NCBI GenBank assembly: GCA_019359075.1
Contig: JAHHIB010000022.1
Coordinates: 1-64,000 of the forward strand
Direction: 5' to 3'
Source: Kalymmatonema hyalinum WJT4-NPBG1
GTDB lineage: Bacteria; Cyanobacteriota; Cyanobacteriia; Cyanobacteriales; Nostocaceae
Length of the DNA: 64,000 nucleotides
Each line of letters begins with the position of its first letter. Positions within the stretch are counted from its first letter, which is position 1. Shown piece by piece: positions 44,642 through 54,773 of the stretch. Under the pieces are notes generated by a model. The model was not told the DNA's origin. It ran no database searches and worked only from the letters and a program-made list of their open reading frames with translations. The translations under genes were made by a program, and so were the position numbers.

Positions 44642-45040
44642 TCACACAAGAAACTCGTATAAACCAATCAGAGTTCCGTCTGGATCTCGAAGATAAGCTG
44701 TTTTGATTCCAAAGTAGGGATTATTCATCGGTGCTGCGGTAAAGTGCACACCCTTATGTCTTAATCGCTGATATTCCTCCTCTAAATCATGCACAGTAAA
44801 AATCAATGCCACAGTATCTTGACATTCAGCATGAGCAGGCTTTTCTGAGTTGTGAATCAATTGTGCCATTTCTTGCCGCCGGAATAGACTTAGTCTCATA
44901 TCTCCGGCTTTAAACTCAGCATATCCGTCTTCTTCATTTTCTACAGCAACGTCAAATTCTATGACATCTTTGTAAAACAAAAAACAAGCCTTCCAATCCT
45001 TGACAAGTAGTCTTGTGTATGATTTTTTTCCAATTTTCAT
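44642..45040 (-). CDS. VOC superfamily (glyoxalase/bleomycin resistance-like) protein
   Basis: ATG 45040 (MKIGKKSYTRLLV) gives 132 residues; a longer frame to 45127 uses repeat-like spacer. VOC features: DWKACFLFYKDVIEFDV, AEFKAGDMRLSLF, HDLEEEYQRLRHKGVHF, and PYFGIKTAYLRDPDGTLIGLYE. The last motif supplies the metal-binding Glu. Could be a lyase, dioxygenase or antibiotic-binding protein; the sequence does not say which. Confidence 0.85.
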   Translation of the reverse strand: MKIGKKSYTRLLVKDWKACFLFYKDVIEFDVAVENEEDGYAEFKAGDMRLSLFRRQEMAQLIHNSEKPAHAECQDTVALIFTVHDLEEEYQRLRHKGVHFTAAPMNNPYFGIKTAYLRDPDGTLIGLYEFLV

Positions 45041-45237
45041 TAACTTTTTCCCTCTTTTCTTCGCGTCCTTCTCTTCAAGACGGCTTGCGCCGAATGCCTG
45101 TTTGCGGTTTGCTAGTCCCTTAAACACAACAGATGCTCGAATTTCTCCTTAGGACAAGCGTCTTAACATATAAGTGTGATGACTGTAACCAACAATATCA
45201 AGAGACAGGCACATTTTTGCACCTTTAATCGCTGATT

Positions 45238-47895
45238 TCATAATTCTTTGCCATGTTCTGTGCATCGCTGAATCATTTCTGCGACGAGACCTGTCCAACC
45301 AGTTTGGTGACTAGCACCCAAACCCGCGCCGTTGTCTCCATGAAAGTATTCGTGGAAAAGAATTAAGTCACGCCAATGCGGATTAGTTTGAAACACCTCC
45401 GTACCGCCATAAACAGGTCTGCGTCCAGAGGAATTTCTTATAAAAATCTGATTTAGCCTCTTAGATAATTCAATTGCCACTTCGTTTAAGGTCATCTGAT
45501 TGCCAGAACCTGTTGGGCATTCCACCTTGAACGAGTCGCCCATGTAGTGATGGAACCTTTGGAGTGATTCAATAATCAAATAATTCATCGGAAACCAAAT
45601 CGGACCGCGCCAATTAGAGTTGCCACCAAACAAATCAGTGCTGGATTCGGCTGGTTCGTAATCCACCCGGTACTCATGACCATTTACCGTTAGGATATAA
45701 GGATGCTCCTGGTGATATTTGGAAACAGAGCGAATGCCATAAGGACTCAAAAATTCTGCTTCATCTAACATTTTTTCCAGAATGCGGTGCAACTTGTCTT
45801 GATTAGTAATTGCCAGCAATTTGCGATGATCCGCCCCCAGAGTTTCCATACAAGCGATACCTGAAGTCAAGTCTGGTCGGTTTTCGATAAACCATTCGGT
45901 TCTTCGTTTGAAGGAAGGCAGTTTTTCTAAAATTTCTGGTTCTAGCGTTCCCACGGCAAACAAGGGAACCAACCCCACTACTGATCGCACCTTCATCGGG
46001 CAATGATGACCATCAGGGAAATGCAGCGCATCGTAGTAAAAGCCATCAGCTTCATTCCATAGTGCTATATCATCGTTGCCAATCCCATCCATCGCACTCG
46101 CAATCCGAAGAAAATGCTCAAAAAATTTGCTGGCAATGTCTTCATAAACTGGCTCATCTTTTGCCAGTTCTAGGGCAATTGTCAGCATATCCATGCAGAA
46201 CATACCCATCCAACTGGTACCATCTGCTTGTTCTAAGTAGCCACCTGTGGGAAGTTCAGAACTGCGATCAAACACGCCAATGTTGTCTAACCCCAAAAAA
46301 CCGCCCTGAAAGATATTCTTGCCCTCAATATCTTTGCGATTTACCCACCAAGTAAAGTTGACGAGTAACTTTTGAAACACGCGCTCTAAAAATTGTTTAT
46401 CAGCACGTCCGTACATCTTTTGCTCGATCTCGTAGATGCGCCAAGCTGCCCAAGCTTGAACTGGAGGGTTGACATCACTCAATGCCCATTCATAAGCGGG
46501 AAGTTGACCATTGGGGTGCATATACCATTCTCGCGTCAAGCGGCTGAGTTGCTGCTTGGCAAAGTCTGGGTCAATCATGGCTAAGGGTATCAAATGAAAC
46601 GCCAAATCCCAAGCAGCGAACCAAGGGTACTCCCATTTATCGGGCATTGAGATCACATCATCATTAAAAACGTGTAGCCATTCGGAGTTTCTGCCCTTTT
46701 GACGCGACTCTGGTGGCGGTGGACCTGAGGGATCGCCTTTTAACCAATCTTCGACTACATAATAGTAAAATTGTTTACTCCACAACAGCCCTGCAAATGC
46801 TTGTCGCTGGACATTGCGTTCATCTTCAGTTGCGGGAAAGGGAGAAATGCGGCTGTAAAATTCATCGGCTTCTCTGGTGCGATCGCCCAAAATCGTATCA
46901 AAATTAGCCCCGAATGGTTCTGCCAGTTCTGGATCATTGCAAAGTCGCAACCGCACAGTTTTGGTTTCGCCGGGTGCGATCGTCAAGATATAATGTGCTG
47001 ACATCTTCGTGCCAATTTGATTAGGATTTACTGCATCTTTACGACCCTGAATCAGATAATCGTTAATCCCGTCTTTGGCGTAGGCACAAGCATTATTAAC
47101 ACCAAATAATCTTTCACAATTTGTCTCGTTTTCTGTAAACAGCAATTGTGTCGCTTCGTTGCAGTATAGCCATCTGTTTCCTAAAGTTGATTCAAAAGCT
47201 TCGATCACACTGAGGTGATTATCAGATTTTAAGACTTTAACAAAAGGCTTTTCTTGATTGGGAAACCAAGACCAAGTATTGCGAAACCATAGCGTTGGTA
47301 ACAGATATAGTGTTTTTTCCTCTGGTCCTCGGTTGACTACACTGATTTGAATGAGAATATCTTCCGGTGTATTTTTGGCGTATTCAACGAATACATCAAA
47401 GTAGCGGTTTTCAGCAAAAACACCAGTGTCGAGCAATTCAAACTCGAATTCTTTGCGGCTTCTGGAGCGATTTTCTTCTACAAGTTGAGTATATGGAAAA
47501 GCAGCTTGTGGGTATTTATAGAGACATTTCATGTAAGAGTGTGTCGGGGTGTTGTCGAGATAGAAATAGTATTCTTTGACATCTTCCCCGTGATTGCCTT
47601 CATTTCCTGTTAAGCCAAAAATTCGTTCTTTGAGAATTGGGTCTTGACCATTCCACAAAGCAATGGCAAAACATAATCTTTGATGGTTATCAGAAATACC
47701 AGCGATTCCATCTTCACCCCAACGGTAGGCGCGGGAACGGGCGTGGTCGTGCGGGAAGTAGTCCCAAGCACTACCGTCAGGGCTGTAATCTTCGCGGACT
47801 GTTCCCCATTGCCGTTCGCTGAGGTATGGACCCCAGCGTTTCCAATAGGCGGTGCGTTCGCGATCGGCTTGTAATCTTGCTTCTTCTTGGGTCAT
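45238..47895 (-). CDS. Glycoside hydrolase family 63-like glucosidase
   Basis: 885 residues, cytoplasmic (no signal peptide). N-terminal beta-rich domain (~1-330: [35 protein letters not shown]) and an (alpha/alpha)6 catalytic barrel (~390-880: [50 protein letters not shown]). Catalytic acids are probably the Asp in AWDLAFH and the Glu in a later motif, as in bacterial GH63 members that act on mannosylglycerate or glucosylglycerate. The length is long for GH63, and the substrate is not certain. Isolated gene. Confidence 0.85.
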   Translation of the reverse strand: MTQEEARLQADRERTAYWKRWGPYLSERQWGTVREDYSPDGSAWDYFPHDHARSRAYRWGEDGIAGISDNHQRLCFAIALWNGQDPILKERIFGLTGNEGNHGEDVKEYYFYLDNTPTHSYMKCLYKYPQAAFPYTQLVEENRSRSRKEFEFELLDTGVFAENRYFDVFVEYAKNTPEDILIQISVVNRGPEEKTLYLLPTLWFRNTWSWFPNQEKPFVKVLKSDNHLSVIEAFESTLGNRWLYCNEATQLLFTENETNCERLFGVNNACAYAKDGINDYLIQGRKDAVNPNQIGTKMSAHYILTIAPGETKTVRLRLCNDPELAEPFGANFDTILGDRTREADEFYSRISPFPATEDERNVQRQAFAGLLWSKQFYYYVVEDWLKGDPSGPPPPESRQKGRNSEWLHVFNDDVISMPDKWEYPWFAAWDLAFHLIPLAMIDPDFAKQQLSRLTREWYMHPNGQLPAYEWALSDVNPPVQAWAAWRIYEIEQKMYGRADKQFLERVFQKLLVNFTWWVNRKDIEGKNIFQGGFLGLDNIGVFDRSSELPTGGYLEQADGTSWMGMFCMDMLTIALELAKDEPVYEDIASKFFEHFLRIASAMDGIGNDDIALWNEADGFYYDALHFPDGHHCPMKVRSVVGLVPLFAVGTLEPEILEKLPSFKRRTEWFIENRPDLTSGIACMETLGADHRKLLAITNQDKLHRILEKMLDEAEFLSPYGIRSVSKYHQEHPYILTVNGHEYRVDYEPAESSTDLFGGNSNWRGPIWFPMNYLIIESLQRFHHYMGDSFKVECPTGSGNQMTLNEVAIELSKRLNQIFIRNSSGRRPVYGGTEVFQTNPHWRDLILFHEYFHGDNGAGLGASHQTGWTGLVAEMIQRCTEHGKEL

Positions 47896-47948
47896 GATTT
47901 TCCTCTCATAGCGGTTTGTAACCCGGAGTAAGGTACACCAAAGAAATA

Positions 47949-47972
47949 ATTAACCACAGATGGACACAGATA
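47949..47972. repeat. ACCACAGATGGACACAGAT repeat
   Basis: TTAACCACAGATGGACACAG, then ATAAAT. Second copy of the arm found at 18777, just upstream of the glucosidase gene. Confidence 0.6.
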
Positions 47973-48036
47973 AATGATTACTTCATTCAATTGAGTTGCG
48001 CTATATGTATATTTGACAAATAGCCCTGTAATTACT

Positions 48037-48236
48037 TTAGTTAATGCTTTGCGTCCAGCCACCATCCACGCGCAAATTCGCACCATTAATGTAACCACTT
48101 AGAGGACTTGAAACAAACTGCGACCATGCACAACAACGCTTACTCCCTCGCGCGCTAGTATCTTAGCGATCGCTTCACCGATGCCGCTACTGCTGCCAGT
48201 TACCAAAGCTCTTTTTCCATTAAGTTGTAAATCCAT
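48037..48236 (-). pseudogene. Short-chain dehydrogenase remnant, internally deleted
   Basis: ATG 48236 reads MDLQLNGKRALVTGSSSGIG and continues to ILAREGVSVVVHGRS. The frame then breaks, and the sequence resumes in another frame as SPLSGYINGANLRVDGGWTQ and SI. Those are the first ~40 and last ~22 residues of an SDR. Roughly 190 codons (the catalytic part) are missing. A dead relative of the SDR genes that follow. Confidence 0.75.
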
Positions 48237-48296
48237 GTTGATTTTTCCTTTTTTCTCCTAAGTTTTAAGTTTCATGCGACTTTCGCACAACTAGTA

Positions 48297-48320
48297 GGGT
48301 GGGCAGTAAGCACCCACCTC
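48297..48320. repeat. GGTGGGCAGTAAGCACCCACC repeat
   Basis: Inverted-repeat sequence related to the one at 25377-25437, lying at the 3' end of the F420-like gene. Possible weak terminator. Confidence 0.5.
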
Positions 48321-48340
48321 ACTTTGAAATTTAAAAAGAA

Positions 48341-49018
48341 TTACCGATAGCCTGCGTTTCGACCGCCAAGACGCTGTTTTTTAGCTTCTGAAACCTTATT
48401 GACAGAAATAGTTGCATATGAGCCAAGTTTCATTCCACCTATCATAAAACGGATAAAGTCCCCTAAACTTTCAACCATGCGAGCGCTACGTAACGATCCG
48501 CAGTCAATAGGAGAAAAACCTATTTCTTCAGCAAGCGTCATGACTGTTTTCTTAGCCTGCTCGTTATCAGCACAAATGAAACACGAAACGTTATATTCCT
48601 TGAGTGGTTCGGGGCTTAATTCAAAAACTTCTTGCGCCATTGTGTTAAATGCTTTAACCACATGAGCATTCGGCACATTTGCTGCCAGTTTTTCGGCGAG
48701 TGATTCATCGAAAATAGGTTCAAAAGCGAAACCTTCAGGAATCTCGCGGTTGTTACAGTCAATCAAAACCTTGCCCGATAGAACCTCGGTTGAGGACAGC
48801 ACGCTAGAAGGCATTTCACGGACTGAATAGAAGATGACATCGGCAAATGCAACTGCTTCATCATTGGTTCCGCCTTTGGCTCCGTGTCCGGCAAATTCGG
48901 CTACAGATTTACCCTTCTCGGAGTCGCGGGAACCGAAAAAAACTTCGTGACCCTGTTCTGCCCACAAGATCCCCAAAGACCTTGCCATATTTCCTGTACC
49001 AATCGTGCCAATTCTCAT
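48341..49018 (-). CDS. NADPH-dependent F420-reductase-like protein
   Basis: 225 residues with an N-terminal Rossmann motif, MRIGTIGTGNMARSLGILWA (GxGxxA/S), GSRDSEKGKSVAEF, and a second domain with VVKAFNTMAQEVFEL and CFICADNEQAKKTVMTLAEE. The family (PF03807) includes F420H2:NADP reductases and many NADP-binding proteins of unknown role. Cyanobacteria generally do not depend on F420, so the substrate is probably different. It heads a run of redox genes. Confidence 0.85.
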   Translation of the reverse strand: MRIGTIGTGNMARSLGILWAEQGHEVFFGSRDSEKGKSVAEFAGHGAKGGTNDEAVAFADVIFYSVREMPSSVLSSTEVLSGKVLIDCNNREIPEGFAFEPIFDESLAEKLAANVPNAHVVKAFNTMAQEVFELSPEPLKEYNVSCFICADNEQAKKTVMTLAEEIGFSPIDCGSLRSARMVESLGDFIRFMIGGMKLGSYATISVNKVSEAKKQRLGGRNAGYR

Positions 49019-49053
49019 GTCTTAGAGTCTCCTAATGGAAATTGGACAAAAAG

Positions 49054-49803
49054 CTACAATTCCTGCTCGGTTGGGCGGATTAAAATTTCATTGATATTGA
49101 CACGAGGCGGCTGAGTTACGGCATAAGTGATCGCTGCAGCAATATCCTCGCTTTCGAGTACCGTTAATGACTCATAAAACTGTTCTGTTAGCTGCTTAAA
49201 CTCTGGGTTGGTAATCTGGTCAGCTAATTCCGTTGCCACCCCACCTGGCTCAATCACAGTGACGCGGATTTTGTCTTTATAAACCTCCTTTCGTAAAGCT
49301 TCACTAAACGCGCCAACTCCAAATTTAGTGGCATTGTATACTGCGTAATTAGGTACAGCTACGCGACCAGCTACAGAGGAAATATTCACAATATGTCCTC
49401 CGCCCTGAGCTTTCATTAAAGGTAGGGCAGCATGGGTGGCATACATCAAACCCATTAGGTTGATATTAATCATACGTTGCCAATCTGAAGTATCTGCACC
49501 TTCAACTGGACCAACAAGCATCACACCAGCGTTATTGACCAAGATATCCACACTGCCGAAATTGCTGTTAGTCTTGTGAACCATTTCAGTCGCTTGGGCT
49601 TCATCGGCAATATCTGTGACGAGGGAAAGCGCCTTTCCACCACCATCTGTAATCTGTTTTTCCAACTTCTGTAGGCGATCAGCGCGTCTTGCTGCCAATG
49701 CCACCTTTGCTCCAAGGGCTGCTAGCGCTAGGGCGGTTGCTTCACCAATGCCCGATGAAGCGCCAGTAATTAGCGCAACTTTTCCATCTAATTTCTGTGC
49801 CAT
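49054..49803 (-). CDS. Short-chain dehydrogenase 1
   Basis: 249 residues, classical SDR. Cofactor motif TGASSGIG (~14-21), NNAG (~87), catalytic Ser in ISSVAGR and YxxxK in YAVYNATKFG (~157). An Arg-rich segment after the glycine motif (AARRADRLQ) suggests NADP. Substrate unknown; the C-terminal tail is standard. Ends 35 bp from the F420-like gene, so operon membership is likely. Confidence 0.9.
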   Translation of the reverse strand: MAQKLDGKVALITGASSGIGEATALALAALGAKVALAARRADRLQKLEKQITDGGGKALSLVTDIADEAQATEMVHKTNSNFGSVDILVNNAGVMLVGPVEGADTSDWQRMININLMGLMYATHAALPLMKAQGGGHIVNISSVAGRVAVPNYAVYNATKFGVGAFSEALRKEVYKDKIRVTVIEPGGVATELADQITNPEFKQLTEQFYESLTVLESEDIAAAITYAVTQPPRVNINEILIRPTEQEL

Positions 49804-49842
49804 TTTTGACTCCTATGTAGAAATGAAATTCAAATTAACGCT

Positions 49843-50553
49843 TCAGTAAGAAATTTCCCTACGATCCCGGAACAACTTCCCGCTTAAGTTTGGTGAAGCT
49901 TCGGTTGCGAGCCAAATAGCAGTGTCAGCGCCCTGTTCGGGGGAACGAGGAGCGGAAGTACCGCCCATATCTGTTTTTACCCAGCCAGGATCTATGGCGT
50001 TAACTGCAATGCCTTTTGCTTGTAAAGCTTCCGCTAGCATAATGGTTGCGCCATTGAGGCTAAGTTTAGACAAGCAATAACTGGGGACATCAAAAGAAAG
50101 CCCATCCAACTGACCGTAGCCACTAGAAACATTGATGATACGGGCTTGGGGTGCTTTTTCCAGTAGGGGTAGGAATGCTTGGCTTGTGCGAATCGGTCCA
50201 AATGTGTTGGTGTTCATTGTCCGATTCAGCAATTCGCGAGAGATAGTCAGAATGTTCACGCCTTCGTCAGGATAAATGCCTGCGTTATTTACCAGGACAT
50301 CCAGTTGAGGAATTTCTTGACTTAAATGCTTTATGGCTTGGTCAATGCTTTGGTCATCTGCGACATCAAGTTCGACGACACGCACTTTCGAGTTGGTATG
50401 CAATTTTTCTGCTGCTGCTTTGGCTTTATCAAGCGATCGCGCTGCAAGAATCACATCAAACCCAGCTGCTAGCAGTCCTTGACAAATGGCAAAACCAATG
50501 CCTTTATTCCCGCCAGTGACAAGGGCGTATTTTTCACTAAATTGCGAACTCAT
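49843..50553 (-). CDS. Short-chain dehydrogenase 2 (carbonyl-reductase-like)
   Basis: 236 residues from ATG 50553 (MSSQFSEKYALVTG). The frame to 50601 would overlap the upstream gene widely; ATG 50553 has a GGAGG site and overlaps the upstream stop in an ATGA quartet, so translation is coupled. Motifs TGGNKGIG, NNAG (~93) and YCLSK (~162). The SGYGQLDGLSF insertion before YCLSK is typical of carbonyl-reductase-type SDRs such as CBR1. Confidence 0.88.
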   Translation of the reverse strand: MSSQFSEKYALVTGGNKGIGFAICQGLLAAGFDVILAARSLDKAKAAAEKLHTNSKVRVVELDVADDQSIDQAIKHLSQEIPQLDVLVNNAGIYPDEGVNILTISRELLNRTMNTNTFGPIRTSQAFLPLLEKAPQARIINVSSGYGQLDGLSFDVPSYCLSKLSLNGATIMLAEALQAKGIAVNAIDPGWVKTDMGGTSAPRSPEQGADTAIWLATEASPNLSGKLFRDRREISY

Positions 50554-51284
50554 ACGTATCCACCTCCTGCTTGGAAGGTATGCCCGGTAATCCATCGGCA
50601 TTGGTCGCTGACAACGAAGGCGACGACATCTGCAATATCTTCTGGTTTCCCAAGACGGTTAAAGGGTGACCGTGCAGCAGCGGCTGTTGGATCATCACCA
50701 GAGTGGGCAAACATCTCTGTTTCTGTTGGTCCTGGCGAAACTGTATTGACTGTGATGCCGCGATCGCCAAGTTCCATCGAGAGAACTTTGCCCATCAGTT
50801 CCACAGCCGCTTTACTGCCAACATAAAGACTGAAGCCTGCGAGCGGGCGCACAACTAACCCACTAGATATATTGACAATACGCCCATTTTGATTGATACG
50901 ACGGGCGGCTTCCCTCATGGAGAAGAATGTTCCTTTCGTGTTCAACCCAAAGACCTTATCAAAGGCTTCTTCTTCCGTCTCGGCAATCGGCCCGCCAACA
51001 CCTGTTCCAGCATTGTTGACAACTATATCGGGCGTTCCGAAATGTTGCTGCGTCTGGTCAAACAGGCTGACAACGTCTTCGACTTTGCTAAGGTTTGCTT
51101 GGATAGCAACGGCTTCGCCGCCCTTATCTTTAATTCTGGTAACGACATCGTCTGCCGCATCCTGATGACCGCCGTAGTGGACAACCACCTTAGCGCCATC
51201 TTGGGCAAGTCGTTCACAAATGGCTGAACCAATGCCACCAGATCCACCAGTGATAATTGCAATTTTTCCTTCTAGTGGTTTCAT
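50550..51284 (-). CDS. Short-chain dehydrogenase 3
   Basis: 244 residues with TGGSGGIG (~12), NNAG (~89), YVGSK (~158) and a C-terminal GHTFQAGGGY signature of the FabG-like group. Close in sequence to the SDRs at 52918 and 56650 (common text SGDDP/ SPFNRLGKPEDIADVVAFLV). Its stop overlaps the start of SDR 2 (ATGA). Substrate unknown; the group commonly reduces ketones or aldehydes. Confidence 0.9.
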   Translation of the reverse strand: MKPLEGKIAIITGGSGGIGSAICERLAQDGAKVVVHYGGHQDAADDVVTRIKDKGGEAVAIQANLSKVEDVVSLFDQTQQHFGTPDIVVNNAGTGVGGPIAETEEEAFDKVFGLNTKGTFFSMREAARRINQNGRIVNISSGLVVRPLAGFSLYVGSKAAVELMGKVLSMELGDRGITVNTVSPGPTETEMFAHSGDDPTAAAARSPFNRLGKPEDIADVVAFVVSDQCRWITGHTFQAGGGYV

Positions 51285-51502
51285 GGTTTTCCTCGTTATT
51301 TTTGTTCCGAATGTTGATTTCGTTTGCCTTGCGACTTCGGAATCGTTTGGATCTGCGCCAATGCCCTTTGGGCGGCTCCCTCTGGGAGTATCACCTCAGT
51401 GCAATTTCAAGTAATCTCTTTTGCAGACCTACAGCACCACTTGTTTGGGAGTTGGTGTGTTACGTTCTTCATCGAGCGCACACTAGATTGGACGGCTGAT
51501 GC

Positions 51503-52084
51503 TCAATTCAAGAACTCAATCCCGTACTTTTTAGCGGCTGATGCTATCTTTTCTATGTCTGGCACAGTAGAAGCAGAGGGGATGGATGACTTATCTACCA
51601 CGGGGGTTCCGATTTCTTTCAGTAAATTTGGAAATTCTATATTAGGGGTAATTAACAAGAGCCTTCCTTCTCCTGCTCCTATATGCTTGACTCCATAAGG
51701 AATACTGGGGGGGATATGGGCAATATCGCCAGTATCTAATTTGATTTTGTCGTTTGATGGCGAGCTAGTAATCTCGAATTCTCCTTCCAAAACATAGAAA
51801 TCTTCTGGAGCGTCTATAAGATGTTTTTCTAAGAGAAACCCTCCTTTATATTTTGGGGGTTGCGTAATCTCTACAAGAGACAAAGCCTTTGAAGTGCCTT
51901 TATTCACAAACTTTTTGAAAGTAAACAAGTCTTTTCCCACCGCAACTGTTTGAGCTTGATCAGGTTGGAAAACTTCGATATTTCGAGCAGTTTCGAGAGG
52001 TGCTGCAACAGCAACCCTAGGCATGAAAGCGCTTCCAAAGGTAACAACAATCAGCAGTGTCAAAGCAATGACAATCTTTTTCAT
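51503..52084 (-). CDS. Secreted cupin-domain protein
   Basis: 193 residues with a lipoprotein-free signal peptide (MKKIVIALTLLIVVTFGSAF, cleavage near ...AVA-A). The cupin barrel follows: LVEITQPPKYKGGFLLEKHL, DFYVLEGEFEITS, GDIAHIPPSIPYGVKH. One or two histidines (HL, AHIPP, KH) could bind a metal. Probably periplasmic. A quercetinase- or germin-like role is possible; the sequence does not decide. Confidence 0.85.
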   Translation of the reverse strand: MKKIVIALTLLIVVTFGSAFMPRVAVAAPLETARNIEVFQPDQAQTVAVGKDLFTFKKFVNKGTSKALSLVEITQPPKYKGGFLLEKHLIDAPEDFYVLEGEFEITSSPSNDKIKLDTGDIAHIPPSIPYGVKHIGAGEGRLLLITPNIEFPNLLKEIGTPVVDKSSIPSASTVPDIEKIASAAKKYGIEFLN

Positions 52085-52124
52085 CGATTTATCCTTCTCA
52101 AGTTAAGTACAAGATTGGTGCGAG

Positions 52125-52892
52125 CTATTGCTCCTGATAATTCCAAAGCAACCCGCCATCGACAAAAAAGGTGGAGCCTGTGATATAATCTGCGTCTGAT
52201 GAAGCTAAAAAAGCAACTAGAGAAGCTACATCCTGGGGTTGTCCCAGTCGCCCGAGGGGGATATTCTTTAGTACAGCGCCTAGCTTTTCTTTGTTTTCCA
52301 ACAAACTTTTATTAATTGGTGTCTCAATTGCTCCCGGTGCAACGTTGTTGATCGTAATGCCTAAAGGTCCAAGTTCCACAGCTAAGTTTCGCATCAACAT
52401 CTTCACACCTCCCTTGCTGGCACAGTAAGAGGTAAAGTGCGGGAACGGCAATTCTTCATGCACTGAACTGATATTGATAATTTTTCCAGGGCGCTGAGTT
52501 TCCCGGAAGTGCTGGACAACAGCCTGTGTTGCAAAAAATACACCTTTGAGGTTAACGTTAAGTACATTGTCGTAGTCTTGTTCTGTCACATCCCAGAACG
52601 AGGCATTCTTTTCTAACCCAGCGTTGTTTACCAAGATATCTATTTTGCCGAAATGTTGGATACCTTCGTCAACCATCTGACGGATATCGCTGACGACACC
52701 TAAATCTGCTTTGATAACTAAGCCTTTGCGTCCGCTGGCTTCGACTTTCGCTTTGGTTTCTTCAGCACCTTCTGCATGAGAGCGATAGTCAATGACGATA
52801 TTCGCACCTTCTTCGGCAAGACGAATGGCGATCGCCTGTCCGATTCCCTGACTACTACCTGTCACCAACGCAACTTTTCCTTCAAGTTTCAT
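52125..52892 (-). CDS. Short-chain dehydrogenase 4 (glucose-1-dehydrogenase-like)
   Basis: 255 residues from ATG 52892 (MKLEGKVALVTG) with GGAG ribosome site 8 bases upstream; a longer frame to 52937 overlaps the upstream gene. TGSSQGIG, NNAG (~92), SSVHEELPFPHFTSYCASKGG and a C-terminal ITGSTFFVDGGL. Closest to glucose 1-dehydrogenases (e.g. SSVHE preceding YCASK). Probably uses NADP. Enzymatic specificity is inferred from family resemblance only. Confidence 0.88.
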   Translation of the reverse strand: MKLEGKVALVTGSSQGIGQAIAIRLAEEGANIVIDYRSHAEGAEETKAKVEASGRKGLVIKADLGVVSDIRQMVDEGIQHFGKIDILVNNAGLEKNASFWDVTEQDYDNVLNVNLKGVFFATQAVVQHFRETQRPGKIINISSVHEELPFPHFTSYCASKGGVKMLMRNLAVELGPLGITINNVAPGAIETPINKSLLENKEKLGAVLKNIPLGRLGQPQDVASLVAFLASSDADYITGSTFFVDGGLLWNYQEQ

Positions 52893-52917
52893 TTCTATTC
52901 TCCTTGTTGTCAAAGGG

Positions 52918-53667
52918 TTAAATTGTTGCTCCGCCATTTGCCAGAATGTGCTGTCCGGTGATCCAGCGTGCTTGCTCGCTCACTAGGAAAGCAACGACAT
53001 CAGCAATATCCTCAGGTTGTCCCAAGCGACCAAACGGAGAACTCATTGCCGCCGCTTGCTTATTTTCCGGCGATACTGAGTCAAACATTCCCGGACTCGT
53101 TGGTCCTGGAAGAACGCTGTTAACTGTAATCCCACGCCCTCCCAATTCTTTCGCTAGGACTTCTGTAAATAACTTCTCGGCGGCTTTGCTAGCAGCGTAC
53201 ACAGCAAGACCTGGACTGGGGAACACACTTGCTGAGGAGGAGACATTCACTATGCGTCCGTTATCCGACATTTGTCGAGCAGCTTCTTGGAGACAGAAGA
53301 GGACACCCCGGACATTGATGCCAAAAACTGCCTCGTAATCTTCTTCTGTCACTTCTGCTACCAATGCTGCCCGTGCAATTCCGGCATTGTTGACCAAAAT
53401 ATCCAACTGCCCCAATTGGTCTATGACTGTTTGAAACAAGCGACGAATATCTGAAACTTGGCTGACATCTGCTTGAATGGCGATCGCTTGTCCACCTTGA
53501 GATTTGATGCTAGAAATCACCTCTTTAGCTTCATCAGCTCCACTTCTGTAGTTGATAGCGACTGTTGCGCCATCTTGAGCTAATCGTTCGGCTATCGCCC
53601 GTCCAATGCTGCGGGATGCTCCAGTCACAATGGCAACTTTATTTGTCAGTGGTTTCATTATTTTCAA
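52918..53667 (-). CDS. Short-chain dehydrogenase 5
   Basis: 249 residues. The glycine motif reads TGASRSIGRAI (Ser replaces the second Gly-x-Gly position seen in siblings), NNAG (~92), YAASKAA (~155) and ARWITGQHILANGG at the end. Same subfamily as SDR 3 and SDR 6. It overlaps the HAD gene upstream by 29 bases; a second ATG at 53658 would reduce this. Substrate unknown. Confidence 0.88.
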   Translation of the reverse strand: MKIMKPLTNKVAIVTGASRSIGRAIAERLAQDGATVAINYRSGADEAKEVISSIKSQGGQAIAIQADVSQVSDIRRLFQTVIDQLGQLDILVNNAGIARAALVAEVTEEDYEAVFGINVRGVLFCLQEAARQMSDNGRIVNVSSSASVFPSPGLAVYAASKAAEKLFTEVLAKELGGRGITVNSVLPGPTSPGMFDSVSPENKQAAAMSSPFGRLGQPEDIADVVAFLVSEQARWITGQHILANGGATI

Positions 53668-54526
53668 TACTTAAAACGAAGCGCTCAACTGCTTGAGCAA
53701 AGCCCTCGTCTTCGTTAGAAGTTGTGACGTAGTTGGCGGAGTGCTGCACATCAGCACTGGCGTTGCCCATCGCAATACTCAAACCGCTGCGCTGAAACAT
53801 CGGCACATCGTTGGGCATATCGCCAATTGTGGCAATCTCCGAACTCTTAATCCCAAGCAGTTCTGAAAGGCGGTCAACCACTGCCCCTTTATTGGCACGG
53901 GGATGGGTGACATCCAAGTAGTAGGGTTGGCTACGAGCAGCAGAGACGTACTCAGCCCCAGAGGAACTGGCACCAGCTTTGCACAAGACTTGTTCACTAA
54001 ACTGTTGTTGCACGTCTTTTTCGCACTTGGCGACAGCTTCTAAGTCATCGCTGACTCCGACAATTTTTGCGACGTTGTCCAACAGATCATCAAAGCTGGG
54101 AACGACGGTAGGCGGAAACTTAACTGTCTTCTCTTCGCGGTCAACGTGGGAACCATGCCGCTCATGCACAAACCAGTCATTGCCTTGATAAATCCAGACA
54201 TCGAGTTTATGTGCCGTGATAATTTCAATCACTTGCTTGGCGATCGCCTTTTTTAGCACATTTTGGTCGATAATGGAGAAGTCCGGATTGAGGAAGACTC
54301 CACCATTAAAGGCAGCAATTGGTGTGGTTAGGTGGAGGGCTTCGACGACCATCTTCATCCCTAAAGGTGGACGACCGCTGGTGATGGCAAAGCCAATGCC
54401 TGCTTCGTTAAGCTTGCGAACAGCATCACGGGCGCGATCTGTCAACAGTTTCTCGCGAGTGACTAGAGTGCCATCCACATCAGCAAGCAGCAAGGAGACT
54501 TTTGGTTGTTGAGATTGTATAGTCAT
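53639..54526 (-). CDS. Cof-type HAD hydrolase
   Basis: 295 residues with the four HAD motifs: LLADVDGTLVTREK (~14-27), AITSGRPPLG, a Lys in the ANKGAVVDRL region, and IGDMPNDVPMF (~240-250). A C2B cap fills the middle. Cof proteins are sugar-phosphate or flavin-related phosphatases. Overlaps the SDR 5 gene by 29 bases, so coupled expression is likely. Possibly produces a substrate for or removes a product of the adjacent dehydrogenases; not shown. Confidence 0.88.
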   Translation of the reverse strand: MTIQSQQPKVSLLLADVDGTLVTREKLLTDRARDAVRKLNEAGIGFAITSGRPPLGMKMVVEALHLTTPIAAFNGGVFLNPDFSIIDQNVLKKAIAKQVIEIITAHKLDVWIYQGNDWFVHERHGSHVDREEKTVKFPPTVVPSFDDLLDNVAKIVGVSDDLEAVAKCEKDVQQQFSEQVLCKAGASSSGAEYVSAARSQPYYLDVTHPRANKGAVVDRLSELLGIKSSEIATIGDMPNDVPMFQRSGLSIAMGNASADVQHSANYVTTSNEDEGFAQAVERFVLSIENNETTDK

Positions 54527-54549
54527 GTTTATTCTTAGCCTTGACGGGT

Positions 54550-54759
54550 CTACTGTTGAACCAATTTTTTCAAATACAGGTATGCCTCTTCTGGTGTCAG
54601 AGGTTCAGACTGCTTTTCGTTAGGAATGTAGAATATCCAGTTATCAGGGAAATAATGGACAACAAAACTAGGTATCAAACCAAGTGCCATTGCCTGTTTC
54701 CCTAGTTGTTCGGCTTTTGCTTCCAAGCTGAGTTGGTCGTGGAACTCATAATTGCTCAT
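54550..54759 (-). CDS. Small hypothetical protein, 69 aa
   Basis: Charged 69-residue protein: LSLEAKAEQLGKQAMALG, LIPSFVVHYFPDNWIFYIPN, and a C-terminal TPEEAYLYLKKLVQ helix. No known domain recognised. It lies 23 bp after the HAD gene and 14 bp before the aquaporin gene on the same strand, so it is probably part of the same unit. Function unknown. Confidence 0.75.
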   Translation of the reverse strand: MSNYEFHDQLSLEAKAEQLGKQAMALGLIPSFVVHYFPDNWIFYIPNEKQSEPLTPEEAYLYLKKLVQQ

Positions 54760-54773
54760 GTCTACTGATCTCC

